A stretch of 61,048 nucleotides of DNA from Ignavibacteria bacterium (GTDB lineage: Bacteria > Bacteroidota > Ignavibacteria > Tepidaquicellales > OLB5), in the NCBI GenBank assembly GCA_020852705.1, contig JADZAP010000041.1, positions 1-61,048 on the forward strand, written 5' to 3'. This document shows, piece after piece, positions 34,247 through 42,945 of the stretch. The notes below the pieces were generated by a model, which ran no database searches, was not told the DNA's origin, and saw nothing but the letters and a program-made list of their open reading frames with translations. Numbering within the stretch: position 1 is the first letter of the stretch; each line of letters starts with the position of its first letter. The position numbers were made by a program, and so were the translations under genes.

Positions 34247-35683
34247 ATGACAAACGATATTCGCGTACGGTTTGCACCATCTCCAACAGGTTACCTGCAC
34301 CTGGGTAGTCTTAGAACTGCTTTATTTAACTACCTTTTTGCCAAACATAACAACGGAAAGTTTATTTTACGGATTGAAGATACTGACCAATCAAGAAAAG
34401 TAGAAGGAGCTGTTGAAAACCTGATTAATATTTTAAACGATATGGGCTTAAAATACGATGAAGGTCCCATTGCCGGAGGCGAGTACGGTCCTTATTTTCA
34501 GTCAGAGCGGTTAGATATATACAAAAAATACTGCGATGAACTTTTGGCTAATGGGTATGCATATTATGCATTTGAAACTGCCCAAGAACTAGATGAAATG
34601 CGTAAAATTCAGCAAATGCAGGGCAAACAAACAATGTATAACAGAAGAGCAAGAAATTTGACTGAAAATGAAATTAATGAAAAAATTGCTTCAGGAGTGC
34701 CGTATGTAATCAGACTTAAAGTTCCTCTTAATGAAGAAATAAAATTTAATGATCTTATACGGGGAAATGTTAAGATTGAAACCAATATGATTGATGATCA
34801 GGTTCTTCTAAAAAGTGACGGATTCCCTACCTACCATCTTGCAAATGTTATAGATGATCACTTAATGAAAATTACTCATATCATCCGCGGGGAGGAGTGG
34901 CTTACATCTGTACCAAAACATATTATATTATATAATGCATTCGGCTGGCAGGTGCCTGATATGGCACATGTACCCTTGATACTTAATCCTGATAAATCCA
35001 AGCTCAGCAAAAGACAGGGTGATGTTGCTACTGAAGATTACCTTAAAAAAGGTTACCTAAAGGAAGCATTAGTTAATTTTATGGCGCTTTTGGGGTGGAA
35101 CCCGGGTGAGGGTGAAAAACGTGAGATATTTTCTTTGAAGGAGCTTGTAAACTTATTTACCATTGAAAAAGTTAATTCTGCAGGTGCTGTATTTAATACT
35201 GAAAAACTTAACTGGATGAATGCAGAATATATTAAACAAATGGATACAGCAAAACTTGCTGAGATTGTTATTCCGTATATGAATACTGCTGGAATTGATA
35301 CTTCGGATAAAGATAAATATAACAGAGTAATTTTTGCAATTAAAAATTATATTAATACACTTCAGGAAGCTCCGGAACACTCAGAAATATATTATAGTAA
35401 TGTTAATTTATCTGAGGAACAAAAAGATATTCTTAAAAGTGAAACTTCTAAACAGGTTTTAAATTTATTAAATATTAAAACGGCAGCACTTTTTGAAATT
35501 ACTGCAGATAACTTTAAACCTGTTTTAAATGAAATACAAAAAGAAACCGGAATTAAAGGTAAAAACCTGTTTATGCCAATTAGATTAGCATTGACCAGCA
35601 AAGAGCACGGTCCCGAGCTTGGCACAATTGCCTATGTATTGGGAAAAGAAGAGGTATTGAACAGATTAAATATATTAAACTGA
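34247..35683 (+). CDS. gltX: Glutamate--tRNA ligase
   Basis: Class-I aminoacyl-tRNA synthetase, 478 residues. HIGH motif is PTGYLHLGSLRTALFNYLFA, followed by FILRIEDTDQSR; the KMSKS-type loop is KLSKRQGDVATEDY; and the C-terminal anticodon-binding half ends LGTIAYVLGKEEVLNRL. It charges tRNA-Glu; whether it also charges tRNA-Gln cannot be read here. A ribosome-binding site AAAGGAT lies about 13 bases before the ATG. A tRNA-Glu gene is also in this window, at 38993-39066. Confidence 0.96.
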   Translation: MTNDIRVRFAPSPTGYLHLGSLRTALFNYLFAKHNNGKFILRIEDTDQSRKVEGAVENLINILNDMGLKYDEGPIAGGEYGPYFQSERLDIYKKYCDELLANGYAYYAFETAQELDEMRKIQQMQGKQTMYNRRARNLTENEINEKIASGVPYVIRLKVPLNEEIKFNDLIRGNVKIETNMIDDQVLLKSDGFPTYHLANVIDDHLMKITHIIRGEEWLTSVPKHIILYNAFGWQVPDMAHVPLILNPDKSKLSKRQGDVATEDYLKKGYLKEALVNFMALLGWNPGEGEKREIFSLKELVNLFTIEKVNSAGAVFNTEKLNWMNAEYIKQMDTAKLAEIVIPYMNTAGIDTSDKDKYNRVIFAIKNYINTLQEAPEHSEIYYSNVNLSEEQKDILKSETSKQVLNLLNIKTAALFEITADNFKPVLNEIQKETGIKGKNLFMPIRLALTSKEHGPELGTIAYVLGKEEVLNRLNILN

Positions 35684-35775
35684 TTACAGGTATTTATCTG
35701 ATTTGGAAAGTTTTAACAAATTAGCAAATTAAAAAACGAATAATAAATAAAATTTATAAACTAATATTTTTAAAA

Positions 35776-36309
35776 ATGAAACAAATAATATTTTTCTTAT
35801 TTTCTGCTGTTGTAATTTTTTCATCATGCGGTAAAAAAGATGAAGCCCCAAACTACAACAATCAAAGCTCAACTCAAAACGTGCCGCAGAATCCGGGCAC
35901 TAATCCGCCGCAAAACAATTCTAACATTCCCGGAAGGTGGTGGATTGGACAATATACTTTTAGCGAATCTGCAAAAAATGTAACAGGCAGTGGTTCGCAA
36001 TCTTGGACATACATTGTTGATGTTAAAGAGCAGCAAGGTGCAGGACTTGTTGCAACTATTCAAATTGACGGATTCCAAACAATGCAGCGTCTTGAAGCTA
36101 AAGTTAATGCTACTGCTTATGATATTGAATTTATTTTTGATAAATACGGAAAGGATAATATGTTTGAGCCGTATAAAAAAGGGGATAGACTCTTTGCTAT
36201 GATGCGGACTTCTGACGATAAAATTAAAACCGTTTGGGATAAATTGAAACCAAATGTAAAAGATAACCAGGAAAACGGAAAAGAGATGATCAGAAAGTCA
36301 GCTTCGTAA
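35776..36309 (+). CDS. Putative lipoprotein of unknown function
   Basis: 177 residues. A signal peptide with lipobox FSSC (about residue 18) is followed by a low-complexity Asn/Pro/Gln linker (about 25-50) and a compact domain beginning IPGRWWIGQYTFSE, with strands up to about residue 160. No family recognised. It is 92 bases after gltX, with a terminator after it at 36365-36402. Confidence 0.72.
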   Translation: MKQIIFFLFSAVVIFSSCGKKDEAPNYNNQSSTQNVPQNPGTNPPQNNSNIPGRWWIGQYTFSESAKNVTGSGSQSWTYIVDVKEQQGAGLVATIQIDGFQTMQRLEAKVNATAYDIEFIFDKYGKDNMFEPYKKGDRLFAMMRTSDDKIKTVWDKLKPNVKDNQENGKEMIRKSAS

Positions 36310-36364
36310 TTAAGTTATTATTAAAAAAATACAGGTGTTAGTTTCTTTTCAGAATGGAAAATTT

Positions 36365-36402
36365 AAAGAGGCATTCAAAAATCATTGGAAAGCCTCTTTT
36401 TG
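36365..36402 (+). terminator. Terminator after the 35776-36309 lipoprotein gene
   Basis: AAAGAGGC (36365-36372) and GCCTCTTT (36392-36399) form an 8-bp stem with a run of T following on the plus strand. Confidence 0.8.
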
Positions 36403-36442
36403 CTTTTAAAACTTGAATAACTTCTTATTAAATAAAAATAAA

Positions 36443-36470
36443 AAAAGAAGATAGTAAGTTATCTTCTTTT
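36443..36470 (-). terminator. Terminator for the convergent 36551-36910 gene
   Basis: AAGAAGATA (36445-36453) pairs with TATCTTCTT (36460-36468); on the minus strand a run of T follows (plus-strand AAAAAA just left). It lies about 80 bases after the stop of the minus-strand lipoprotein gene. Confidence 0.7.
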
Positions 36471-36550
36471 GTTAATTAATGTTTTATTATTTGAAGCGTT
36501 TAAAAATAAACCAAGCCAAATAATTAAACTAAACTGTATATTAAATTTAT

Positions 36551-36910
36551 TTAATTACCTGTCCTGAAATGAAAACTATATTGCGACCAATACATTCTAC
36601 CTCCTACATTTCTTCCTGCTTGCCAGTAATAATATGTATTTGGATTTAATGGAGCAGGAACTGTAAATGATGTTCCGCTGACTGAGTATTCAGTATGGTT
36701 ATTAAATGAAGAATTTACGTCTAACCATAAAACATCTGCTGTACCAGACCAGGTAAATGTTGTTGAACGCGAAACATTTGTATCACCATCAGCAGGGGTT
36801 AATAGTGTTGGTGGTGTTGGGTCAGTTGCTTTGCTATCTGTAGCTGAATCACAGCCTGATAATATAATAAATGAACACAACAATAAAACGGCTGCAGTAA
36901 TTTTTAACAT
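36551..36910 (-). CDS. Small lipoprotein with Ig/fibronectin-like domain
   Basis: 119 residues. Signal peptide with lipobox LSGC (about residue 19), then a single beta-sandwich-like domain with PTLLTPADGDTNVSRSTTFTW, a tryptophan core, NPNTYYYWQAGRNVGG and the end WSQYSFHFRTG. The 'P-ADG-t-v-F-W' pattern is common in repeated fibronectin-type-III-like domains of surface proteins. Function unknown. Confidence 0.75.
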   Translation of the reverse strand: MLKITAAVLLLCSFIILSGCDSATDSKATDPTPPTLLTPADGDTNVSRSTTFTWSGTADVLWLDVNSSFNNHTEYSVSGTSFTVPAPLNPNTYYYWQAGRNVGGRMYWSQYSFHFRTGN

Positions 36911-37292
36911 ATTTAATTTATTTTTTATGAAATTCAGTACTAATATAATGCTGTAAAATTATAAATCAAGTTATATAATTTAAAACTTAATTAGTTGAAA
37001 GTGTTACCTTAAATAGTAATTTAAGTTAACTGAAATCTTATTTACTTAATAATATTGTGTTTCTAATATGTTTATTGTTAATAAATATTTGTTAATCTTT
37101 GTATTGTATTAATATATTTAGAATTTTTAATACCATCTCTTACTGTATATTTTACAAATTTAAATATTTAATAAATTTCTGAAATTTACAAAAAATACAA
37201 TATAACCTGTTTATTTTAGAATGAATTCATTATTTTTAATTATACAACCTTAAAGCTGAATAATTATTTTTTAAATTTTATATGAAAGAGAA
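36911..37292. other. AT-rich intergenic region, divergent promoters
   Basis: 382 bases between two divergent genes. The sequence is extremely AT-rich, with no ORF of note, no stem-loop with GC pairs and no repeat that I could see. It must carry the promoters of both neighbours, but no promoter could be placed with confidence. GAAAGAGAA directly before the ATG at 37293 is a possible ribosome-binding site. Confidence 0.5.
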
Positions 37293-38084
37293 ATGCATTT
37301 AATTCCTGCAAAATGCCCCGATTGCGGGGCTGATATTAAAATACCTGATGGCAGCACACAGGTTAAATGTGAATATTGCGGAGGTACTATTTTAATCACC
37401 GATTTGCTTGGTTCAACATCCCTTATGCAGAACTGCATGACACTTGCTTATACAGCAATAAATGAGGGTAACTATAAAGATGCATATCAGCACTTTAACC
37501 GTGCAATTGAAATTGATATGAAAAATCCCTATGCAATTGCCGGGCTTGCGGTATGCACCGGAATGGTTAACAAGATCAATGATAAACCATTTAACAGGAT
37601 GATTGAGCTGTTTGAGAGAGCATTCAGTTATGCTGATGGTGTAAAACAACAAAATCTTAAAAAAAATGCTTCATCTGAAATTGTTAAGGTTATAAAAAAA
37701 AATAAATCTAGGATAAGTCTTGATATTGAATTATTAAACTTATCCAAGTTAAATAATTTTTTACCTCAAACGGATGATAAAATTACAAAGTTAAAAACAG
37801 CAATTCAAGAAACTGTTCAAAAAGCATGTGAATACGATCCTGAAAATAAAGAAGCATCATCATTACTTCAGGAAATTTCCAGCGGAAGTTACTTTAAATC
37901 CGGAAATGAAAATATGGAAATACCGGGGAAAACTCTTTCTGAATCACAAGTAAAAATACAATCTGAACATACAATTGATGCAAATAAACCCACAGTTAAA
38001 CGGCAGGCTGCACAAAAAAGCGGCTGCTCATTAATGATACTCATTTTTATCCTCGCAATTTCAGCCGGAGAACTTTTTTTGTAG
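37293..38084 (+). CDS. Zinc-ribbon plus TPR membrane-anchored protein
   Basis: 263 residues. N-terminal zinc ribbon CPDCGADIKIPDGSTQVKC followed by EYCGG (two CxxC pairs, residues 9-35); a helical region with one clear TPR (EGNYKDAYQHFNRAIEIDMKNPYAI, in parts NYKDAYQHFNRAIEIDMKN); a polar linker; and a C-terminal hydrophobic tail (SLMILIFILAISAGELFL) that could anchor it in the inner membrane with the rest in the cytoplasm. This domain mix is seen in uncharacterised proteins; partner and role are unknown. Confidence 0.78.
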   Translation: MHLIPAKCPDCGADIKIPDGSTQVKCEYCGGTILITDLLGSTSLMQNCMTLAYTAINEGNYKDAYQHFNRAIEIDMKNPYAIAGLAVCTGMVNKINDKPFNRMIELFERAFSYADGVKQQNLKKNASSEIVKVIKKNKSRISLDIELLNLSKLNNFLPQTDDKITKLKTAIQETVQKACEYDPENKEASSLLQEISSGSYFKSGNENMEIPGKTLSESQVKIQSEHTIDANKPTVKRQAAQKSGCSLMILIFILAISAGELFL

Positions 38085-38234
38085 GGTATTTCATACTTTA
38101 TTGCTTGATGCCGCGAATCGGCAAAACAACTTCAGTAGGAAGATTTGTTACAAGCAAGATTTAAATAAAATAAAATACTAAACTGCTGTTTTAAACTCAA
38201 AATTAAAAGTTCTTACAATGTGCTAATACCATGT

Positions 38235-38777
38235 TTATAAATCCCTTTCGAACACTTTCCCATCAGATACAGTTAAGACTTTTTCTGTCTTTATAGATGG
38301 GCAACAGCGTGGATCATCTGGTGCATAATCATTTCGAGTAATGTAAATTTTACCTTCACTTATTCTGTTAAAACTAAAACTATATGATGGCTCAAAACCT
38401 GCAATAACTTTTGCACTACTTCCAGTGTTTTTATATAATGCAATTGAGTTTAATTTATCTGCATTCCCACCAATAAAAGAAAGAGTGAAGTAAATTGCTA
38501 CGTCTTCTAAACCGTCTCCTGTAAAATCACCTGTGTATGTTTGCATGACATTTAATTTACCTTCATTAGTTTTTTCTATTTTTGGCAGGTAAGCATAGAA
38601 TTTGTTTTTTGCATCATTAACAATTCCATGAATATTTTTATTTTGTTTATCGTTATCTTGATAATTACGTTCTTCTTTTTTATTTTCTGTTTCATTTTGT
38701 GGTTTACTAGAAAAATCACAAATGAATGAAAAACTAACTAAAATTAAAAATGATAAAATAAATTTTAAATTATACAT
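38235..38777 (-). CDS. Putative exported protein of unknown function
   Basis: 180 residues from ATG at 38777 (an in-frame ATG at 38852 would add 25 residues before the signal segment and was not preferred). Signal segment KFILSFLILVSFSFIC may be a lipobox. A charged linker is followed by QTYTGDFTGDGLEDVAIYF, which resembles a single VCBS/FG-GAP-type calcium loop, and a CCPS near the end. No family recognised. Confidence 0.65.
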   Translation of the reverse strand: MYNLKFILSFLILVSFSFICDFSSKPQNETENKKEERNYQDNDKQNKNIHGIVNDAKNKFYAYLPKIEKTNEGKLNVMQTYTGDFTGDGLEDVAIYFTLSFIGGNADKLNSIALYKNTGSSAKVIAGFEPSYSFSFNRISEGKIYITRNDYAPDDPRCCPSIKTEKVLTVSDGKVFERDL

Positions 38778-38992
38778 TTTTATACCAATTAATATAAAAA
38801 TTTTGTAAAACCTTTTATCAAATTTACAAAATAAATAATGGAAATAAAACACACTAATAATTCATTACGATCTTCAATTTTAAATTCTTTCATACAATAA
38901 ATGATTACGAAAAAACAAATAAGTTGAATTATTGTCTGGTCATATAACCTCAATCGCAAGGTAGTTTGGTTTAGAGGGGATTTGATTTTTTG

Positions 38993-39066
38993 TAGCGCAT
39001 ACGGGGATCGAACCCGTACTTTCCGCCTTGAGAGGGCGGCGTGTTAACCAATTACACCAATGCGCC
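38993..39066 (-). tRNA. tRNA-Glu (anticodon CTC)
   Basis: Full cloverleaf on the minus strand: acceptor GGCGCAT/ATGCGCT (6 Watson-Crick pairs plus terminal G-U), D-stem GTGT/ACAC, anticodon stem CCGCC/GGCGG with loop CTCTCAA, T-stem ACGGG/CCCGT with loop TTCGATC. The anticodon CTC reads GAG. The discriminator is A and CCA is not encoded. A partial copy of its 5' part with flanking DNA lies at 39207-39250. Confidence 0.93.
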
Positions 39067-39271
39067 ATAACAATTAACAAATAGCAAAGAACAATTAACA
39101 ATTAAAAAAACCAGTGCCGCCAGTAGGGCGGGTGCTGACCCCGATTTATCGGGGGAAGTCCTGCTTTAGCAGGATTAACCAATGGAATTTATCCCGATTT
39201 ATCGGGACCAATGCGCCATAACAATTAACAAATAGCAAAGAACAATTAACAAATAGCAAAGAACAATTAAC
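39056..39271. repeat. Direct repeat including the 5' end of tRNA-Glu, with hairpin units
   Basis: Bases 39056-39099 (last 11 bases belong to the tRNA gene at its left end) recur exactly at 39207-39250, 44 bp, 151 bases apart. The second copy has the 21-bp unit starting AAATAGCAAAG repeated once more (39230-39250, 39251-39271). Between the copies are three small perfect hairpins: CCCCGAT/ATCGGGG (39139-39154), TCCTGC/GCAGGA (39159-39174) and TCCCGAT/ATCGGGA (39192-39207). No gene is present in 38853-39355 besides the tRNA. Confidence 0.8.
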
Positions 39272-39355
39272 AATTAAAAGAACTAAAGCCGCCTGTAGGC
39301 GAGCATGCTGAAGTACTTTAATGCTGAACTCCGGCATAGCCGTTACCAATGCAGT

Positions 39356-39607
39356 TTAAATTGAAGTTTTCAGCTTCTGAACAATTATGTTTGCTTCTGC
39401 AAGACCGCAGTTTAGGGTATTGCGAACCAGTTTTACTGCATCTGTTTCTTTATTCTGCCCCAACAGAGCTTTAACTTCTATTATATACGGCTCAAGTTCT
39501 TCTTCGTATTCTAATTTTAAATGCCTGAATAAAAAATCAATTTTCTTTTCAAGTGCTGAAATCCTGTGTGAAATCTCACCTATAACAGTTGCTGACTCTG
39601 GATCCAT
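39356..39607 (-). CDS. Small protein with bL12 C-terminal-like motif
   Basis: 83 residues. The first half is an acidic/basic amphipathic coiled coil (GEISHRISALEKKIDFLFRHLKL). The second half, TDAVKLVRNTLNCGLAEANIIVQKL, matches the helix-turn-helix of the ribosomal protein bL12 C-terminal domain (K-x-x-R-x-x-T-x-x-G-L-x-E-A-x-x-x-V), the part that binds translation factors. It lacks the bL12 N-terminal dimer domain. Small proteins of this kind are known but not characterised. The ATG at 39607 is the only start that keeps the coiled coil. Confidence 0.7.
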   Translation of the reverse strand: MDPESATVIGEISHRISALEKKIDFLFRHLKLEYEEELEPYIIEVKALLGQNKETDAVKLVRNTLNCGLAEANIIVQKLKTSI

Positions 39608-39675
39608 AATTATTAATTTGATTTAAAAATTCATTTTACAATGATACTATAATTAATAATTTAAGAAAATGATAT

Positions 39676-39712
39676 AATAAAAAAACCCGAAAATAATATA
39701 TTTTCGGGTTTA
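39676..39712 (-). terminator. Terminator after the 39734-40339 gene
   Basis: AAACCCGAAAAT (39683-39694) and ATTTTCGGGTTT (39700-39711) form a perfect 12-bp stem with a 5-base loop; the minus strand continues with a T run. It lies 22 bases past the stop of the lipoprotein gene. Confidence 0.88.
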
Positions 39713-39733
39713 AAAAAGATACTAAAAAATATA

Positions 39734-40339
39734 TTATTTAGCTGTTTTTGAAATTTCCATTAGTTCTTTTGCCTCAGCAGGTAGCTTGGCTTCATAAACT
39801 TTTTTATCTTCATTAACGTTATCTTTTTCACCGGAAAGATCCTCGTAACTTATTATTTTATCATCACTAAAATACATATTTTTTCCTCTTGTGTTCTTAT
39901 CTTCTGGTTCTTTCTTTAATCCCTGGTCTTTTATAAATACAAATACCAGTTTCCCGTCCATTAAATAGAACTCTTCTGTACGTTCACTTATACCGGTATG
40001 CGGATAAACTTTAATTCTGACAAGTTTATCTCCGTCATAATAAGCATCCATTTTTGCCCATTTCTGTTTCAGGTTTTCACGAAAGCTATCGCCTTTAAAT
40101 TCAACAACCTTTTGAGTGAGCTTATTTTCGTTGCGCTTTGTTTCAACATCTTCGCGGAATTTTTTCAGTTTTGCCAGTAATTCAGTATTATCAGCAGGAG
40201 GTGTGGTTTTTTTGGTTGTATCAGTAACAGTTTGCTTATCGGTTTTTTCATCTTTTTTTGTTGTATCCTTGCCGCATGAGCCAAGTATAAATGAAAATAC
40301 AACAGTAAAAATAATAACAATGATAGATTTATTTTTCAT
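39734..40339 (-). CDS. Putative lipoprotein of unknown function
   Basis: 201 residues with lipobox ILGSC (about residue 22), a Lys/Thr/Asp-rich linker and a soluble domain with charged beta strands (YYDGDKLVRIKVYPHTGISE, EEFYLMDGKLVFVFI). No family recognised. It is a single gene with its own terminator and a 126-base upstream gap. Confidence 0.7.
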   Translation of the reverse strand: MKNKSIIVIIFTVVFSFILGSCGKDTTKKDEKTDKQTVTDTTKKTTPPADNTELLAKLKKFREDVETKRNENKLTQKVVEFKGDSFRENLKQKWAKMDAYYDGDKLVRIKVYPHTGISERTEEFYLMDGKLVFVFIKDQGLKKEPEDKNTRGKNMYFSDDKIISYEDLSGEKDNVNEDKKVYEAKLPAEAKELMEISKTAK

Positions 40340-40465
40340 AATATATAGTTTAAGTTATTAGTGGAATTGTTAAAGATAATGATTTATTAATATATATTTT
40401 AAGGCAATAAATATACTGAATTTACTAACGATTTAATTTACACAATTTCTATTACTTATTTAAAA

Positions 40466-42568
40466 TTATATTCTAATTCTTGCATCAAGTATTCTGCATT
40501 TTTCTTTCTTATTAAAAAATACAAAAGGATTGAGATCAATTTCCTTAAATTCCGGAAAATCGTTGCTCAATTGAGAAAGTCTTAACAATGATTCGATAAT
40601 GTACTCCATATCAACAGGTTTTTTTCCTCTTGCGCCTCTTAGCAACTGAATACTTTTTATAGAGCATACCATTTCCCGTGCTTCTGTACTGCTTATGGGT
40701 GTAAGTTTAAAATTTACATCATTAAATATCTCAACAAATATTCCGCCTAGCCCAAACATTATCATACTTCCGGCTTTTGAATCATTTGTAATGCCAAGTA
40801 TAGTTTCAACACCGCCTTTTATATATGGCTGAATCATAAAACTTTCCAATAAGTGCTCTGCTTGTTGTGCTTTCAGCTTACCGGTTATTCTATCAGCAGC
40901 TTTTATAAGCTCATCAGAATTATGTATATCAACCTCTACGCCGCCAAAATCAGATTTATGTATCAGTTTATTGCCCACTGCTTTTAATACAACAGGATAT
41001 TTTATTTTATCTGAAATCTGGATCAGGTCAAAAGTATCTTTGGCATAAACTGAATTTATTATAGGAAGTCCGTAAGCATTAAGAACACCTGATACATCAT
41101 CTGAATTCATATAAATTCCGGTTTTCTTCTTATATTTTTTAAGAATGTATTTTACTTTGTTTTGATCTGTATTAAAATGTATATATTTGCCTGTTGGTTT
41201 TTCCTTCCATTTTTTATACATTACCATCTTGCTTATTGCGCGTGCCGCATTTTCAGGAAAGCGGTATAACGGAGGATGATTAGGGGATACTATCTTTAGT
41301 TTGGGTATTATATCATCCTGAGACATTAAAACAAGCATTACAGTTTTTGATGAATCCTTAACAGCCCTGCAAATTGAATTTGCAATTTCAAGTGTATCAA
41401 ACATAAGGGGTGGACCCACAACAACTATCAGAGAATCTATATTTTCATCTTCAATAATTATTTTTGCTGATTTTGCATACACATCTGCATTTGCCGAAGG
41501 AAGTATATCAACCGGATTACGCAATGCACCATCAGGTGCCACTATTTTTTTTAATTTTAATCTTGTTTTGCTGCTTAGCTCAGGTACTGTTAAACCCTGA
41601 TTTTCACATTCATCAACAGCAAGAATTGCAGGACCGCCTGCATTTGTTAATATTGCAACCCTGTTGTCTTTTGGCAGATTTGCCTTATCAAATGCTCTTG
41701 CAATATCAAACATTTCTTCTGTTGTATTAACCCTTATTACTCCGCCCTGCTCTAAAAAAGCATCTACAACTACATCACTTGAAGCAAGTGCCCCGGTATG
41801 AGATGAAGCTGCTTTAATTCCCGCAGAAGTTCTGGCAGATTTAATTGCAATAATGGGTTTGGTTTTTGTTATTTCCCGTGTAAGAGCCATAAATTGCCTG
41901 GGGCTGCCAAATGACTCAAGATATAATGTAATTACTTTTATATCATTGTTATGCCACCAATATTCAAGTATTGTGTTGCTGGAAATATCTGCTATATTGC
42001 CTACACTTACAAATTGTGAAAGCCCAATATCATTCTGCTGAACAGTCCGCAAAACTGCGGCACCTAGTGCTCCGCTTTGTGAAATAAAACCTATTCCGCC
42101 CGGTATTGGAGTGCCCTGCACAAATGTACAGTTCATTTTTATTTCAGGGTGTGTATTTATTAACCCCATGCAGTTAGGACCTACTAGTCTGATATTATGT
42201 TTTCTAATCCTTTTTACCAGTTCTATTTCGCGCTGGGCACCTTCTTTTCCGGTTTCTTTAAAACCGGCTGTTATAACCATAACAGCAGAAATTTTCTTAC
42301 TGCCGCACTCATCAATTGCATTAAATACTAAATCTTTTGGCAGCATTATTACTGCCAAATCAATTTTTTCTTTGATATTAATTACTGATTTGTAAGCGGG
42401 CATAGAGTGCACTGCAGATGCGTTTGGATTTACAGGATAAATACTTCCTGTATATCCAAAACTTATAAGGTTGCTTATTAGCTGATAACTAAGACTTGTT
42501 TTTTTTACTGATGCTCCAATAACTGCAATAGATGCAGGGTAAAAAGCTTTATCCAGCACAGAAGTCAT
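40466..42568 (-). CDS. ADP-forming acyl-CoA/acetyl-CoA synthetase (fused alpha-beta)
   Basis: 700 residues. CoA-binding domain (SIAVIGASVKKTSLSYQLI, SIYPVNPNASAVHSMPAY), succinyl-CoA-ligase-like flavodoxin domains with the phospho-histidine loop in AASSHTGALASSDVV, and a C-terminal ATP-grasp domain (VLKAVGNKLIHKSDFGGVEV, FMIQPYIKGGVETILG, MFGLGGIFVEIF). It interconverts an acyl-CoA, ADP and phosphate with the acid, CoA and ATP. No GNAT domain is attached, so it is not a Pat-type acetyltransferase. It is the last gene of a four-gene cassette, 15 bases after the HMA gene. Confidence 0.92.
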   Translation of the reverse strand: MTSVLDKAFYPASIAVIGASVKKTSLSYQLISNLISFGYTGSIYPVNPNASAVHSMPAYKSVINIKEKIDLAVIMLPKDLVFNAIDECGSKKISAVMVITAGFKETGKEGAQREIELVKRIRKHNIRLVGPNCMGLINTHPEIKMNCTFVQGTPIPGGIGFISQSGALGAAVLRTVQQNDIGLSQFVSVGNIADISSNTILEYWWHNNDIKVITLYLESFGSPRQFMALTREITKTKPIIAIKSARTSAGIKAASSHTGALASSDVVVDAFLEQGGVIRVNTTEEMFDIARAFDKANLPKDNRVAILTNAGGPAILAVDECENQGLTVPELSSKTRLKLKKIVAPDGALRNPVDILPSANADVYAKSAKIIIEDENIDSLIVVVGPPLMFDTLEIANSICRAVKDSSKTVMLVLMSQDDIIPKLKIVSPNHPPLYRFPENAARAISKMVMYKKWKEKPTGKYIHFNTDQNKVKYILKKYKKKTGIYMNSDDVSGVLNAYGLPIINSVYAKDTFDLIQISDKIKYPVVLKAVGNKLIHKSDFGGVEVDIHNSDELIKAADRITGKLKAQQAEHLLESFMIQPYIKGGVETILGITNDSKAGSMIMFGLGGIFVEIFNDVNFKLTPISSTEAREMVCSIKSIQLLRGARGKKPVDMEYIIESLLRLSQLSNDFPEFKEIDLNPFVFFNKKEKCRILDARIRI

Positions 42569-42583
42569 ATTTAAAATTCTATT

Positions 42584-42943
42584 TTAACCTATCAGCTCAG
42601 CTTCGTAGCCAGCTTCAATAACAGCATTCAGCACATCCTGATCAGTTGTATTGGGGTTGTTAACAGTTACTGTTATAATTTTTGTTTCCAGATTTACATC
42701 TACTTTTTCAATGCCTTTAAGCTTGCTAATTGAGTTTGTAATATGCTTTTTACATGAGCTGCAGCTCATTTCAGTACATTTTATCTTCACAATTTTCTGT
42801 GAAAGTTCTGTTTGGGTTAATGTCATTTGTTTATAATTGTAAATAGATGTTGAATAAATAAAATTAAAACTAGAAAAAAATAACAGGATAATAATCGCTT
42901 TTAGAATTATCCCTTTTTTGATTTGTGTTTTTGTTTTTTCCAT
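42584..42943 (-). CDS. Membrane-anchored heavy-metal-associated (HMA) domain protein
   Basis: 119 residues. A signal anchor (about residues 13-31) is followed by a single HMA domain with the metal site in CTEMSCSSCKKHI (family GMTCxxC), SKLKGIEKVDVNLETKIITV and the end VLNAVIEAGYEAELI. Such domains bind copper or other soft metals and pass them on. Here it would face the periplasm. It is 2 bases after the outer-membrane protein gene. Confidence 0.88.
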   Translation of the reverse strand: MEKTKTQIKKGIILKAIIILLFFSSFNFIYSTSIYNYKQMTLTQTELSQKIVKIKCTEMSCSSCKKHITNSISKLKGIEKVDVNLETKIITVTVNNPNTTDQDVLNAVIEAGYEAELIG

Positions 42944-42945
42944 TA

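Noticed and set aside
37293-38234. Small palindrome TGCCGCGAATCGGCA after the zinc-ribbon gene as a terminator
   Set aside because: The stem has only five pairs and no T run follows on either strand.
39146-39349. Minus-strand ORF of 67 codons next to the tRNA-Glu repeat
   Set aside because: It runs through the 21-bp tandem repeats and hairpins (repeated LLFVNCS), so it is a repeat artefact.
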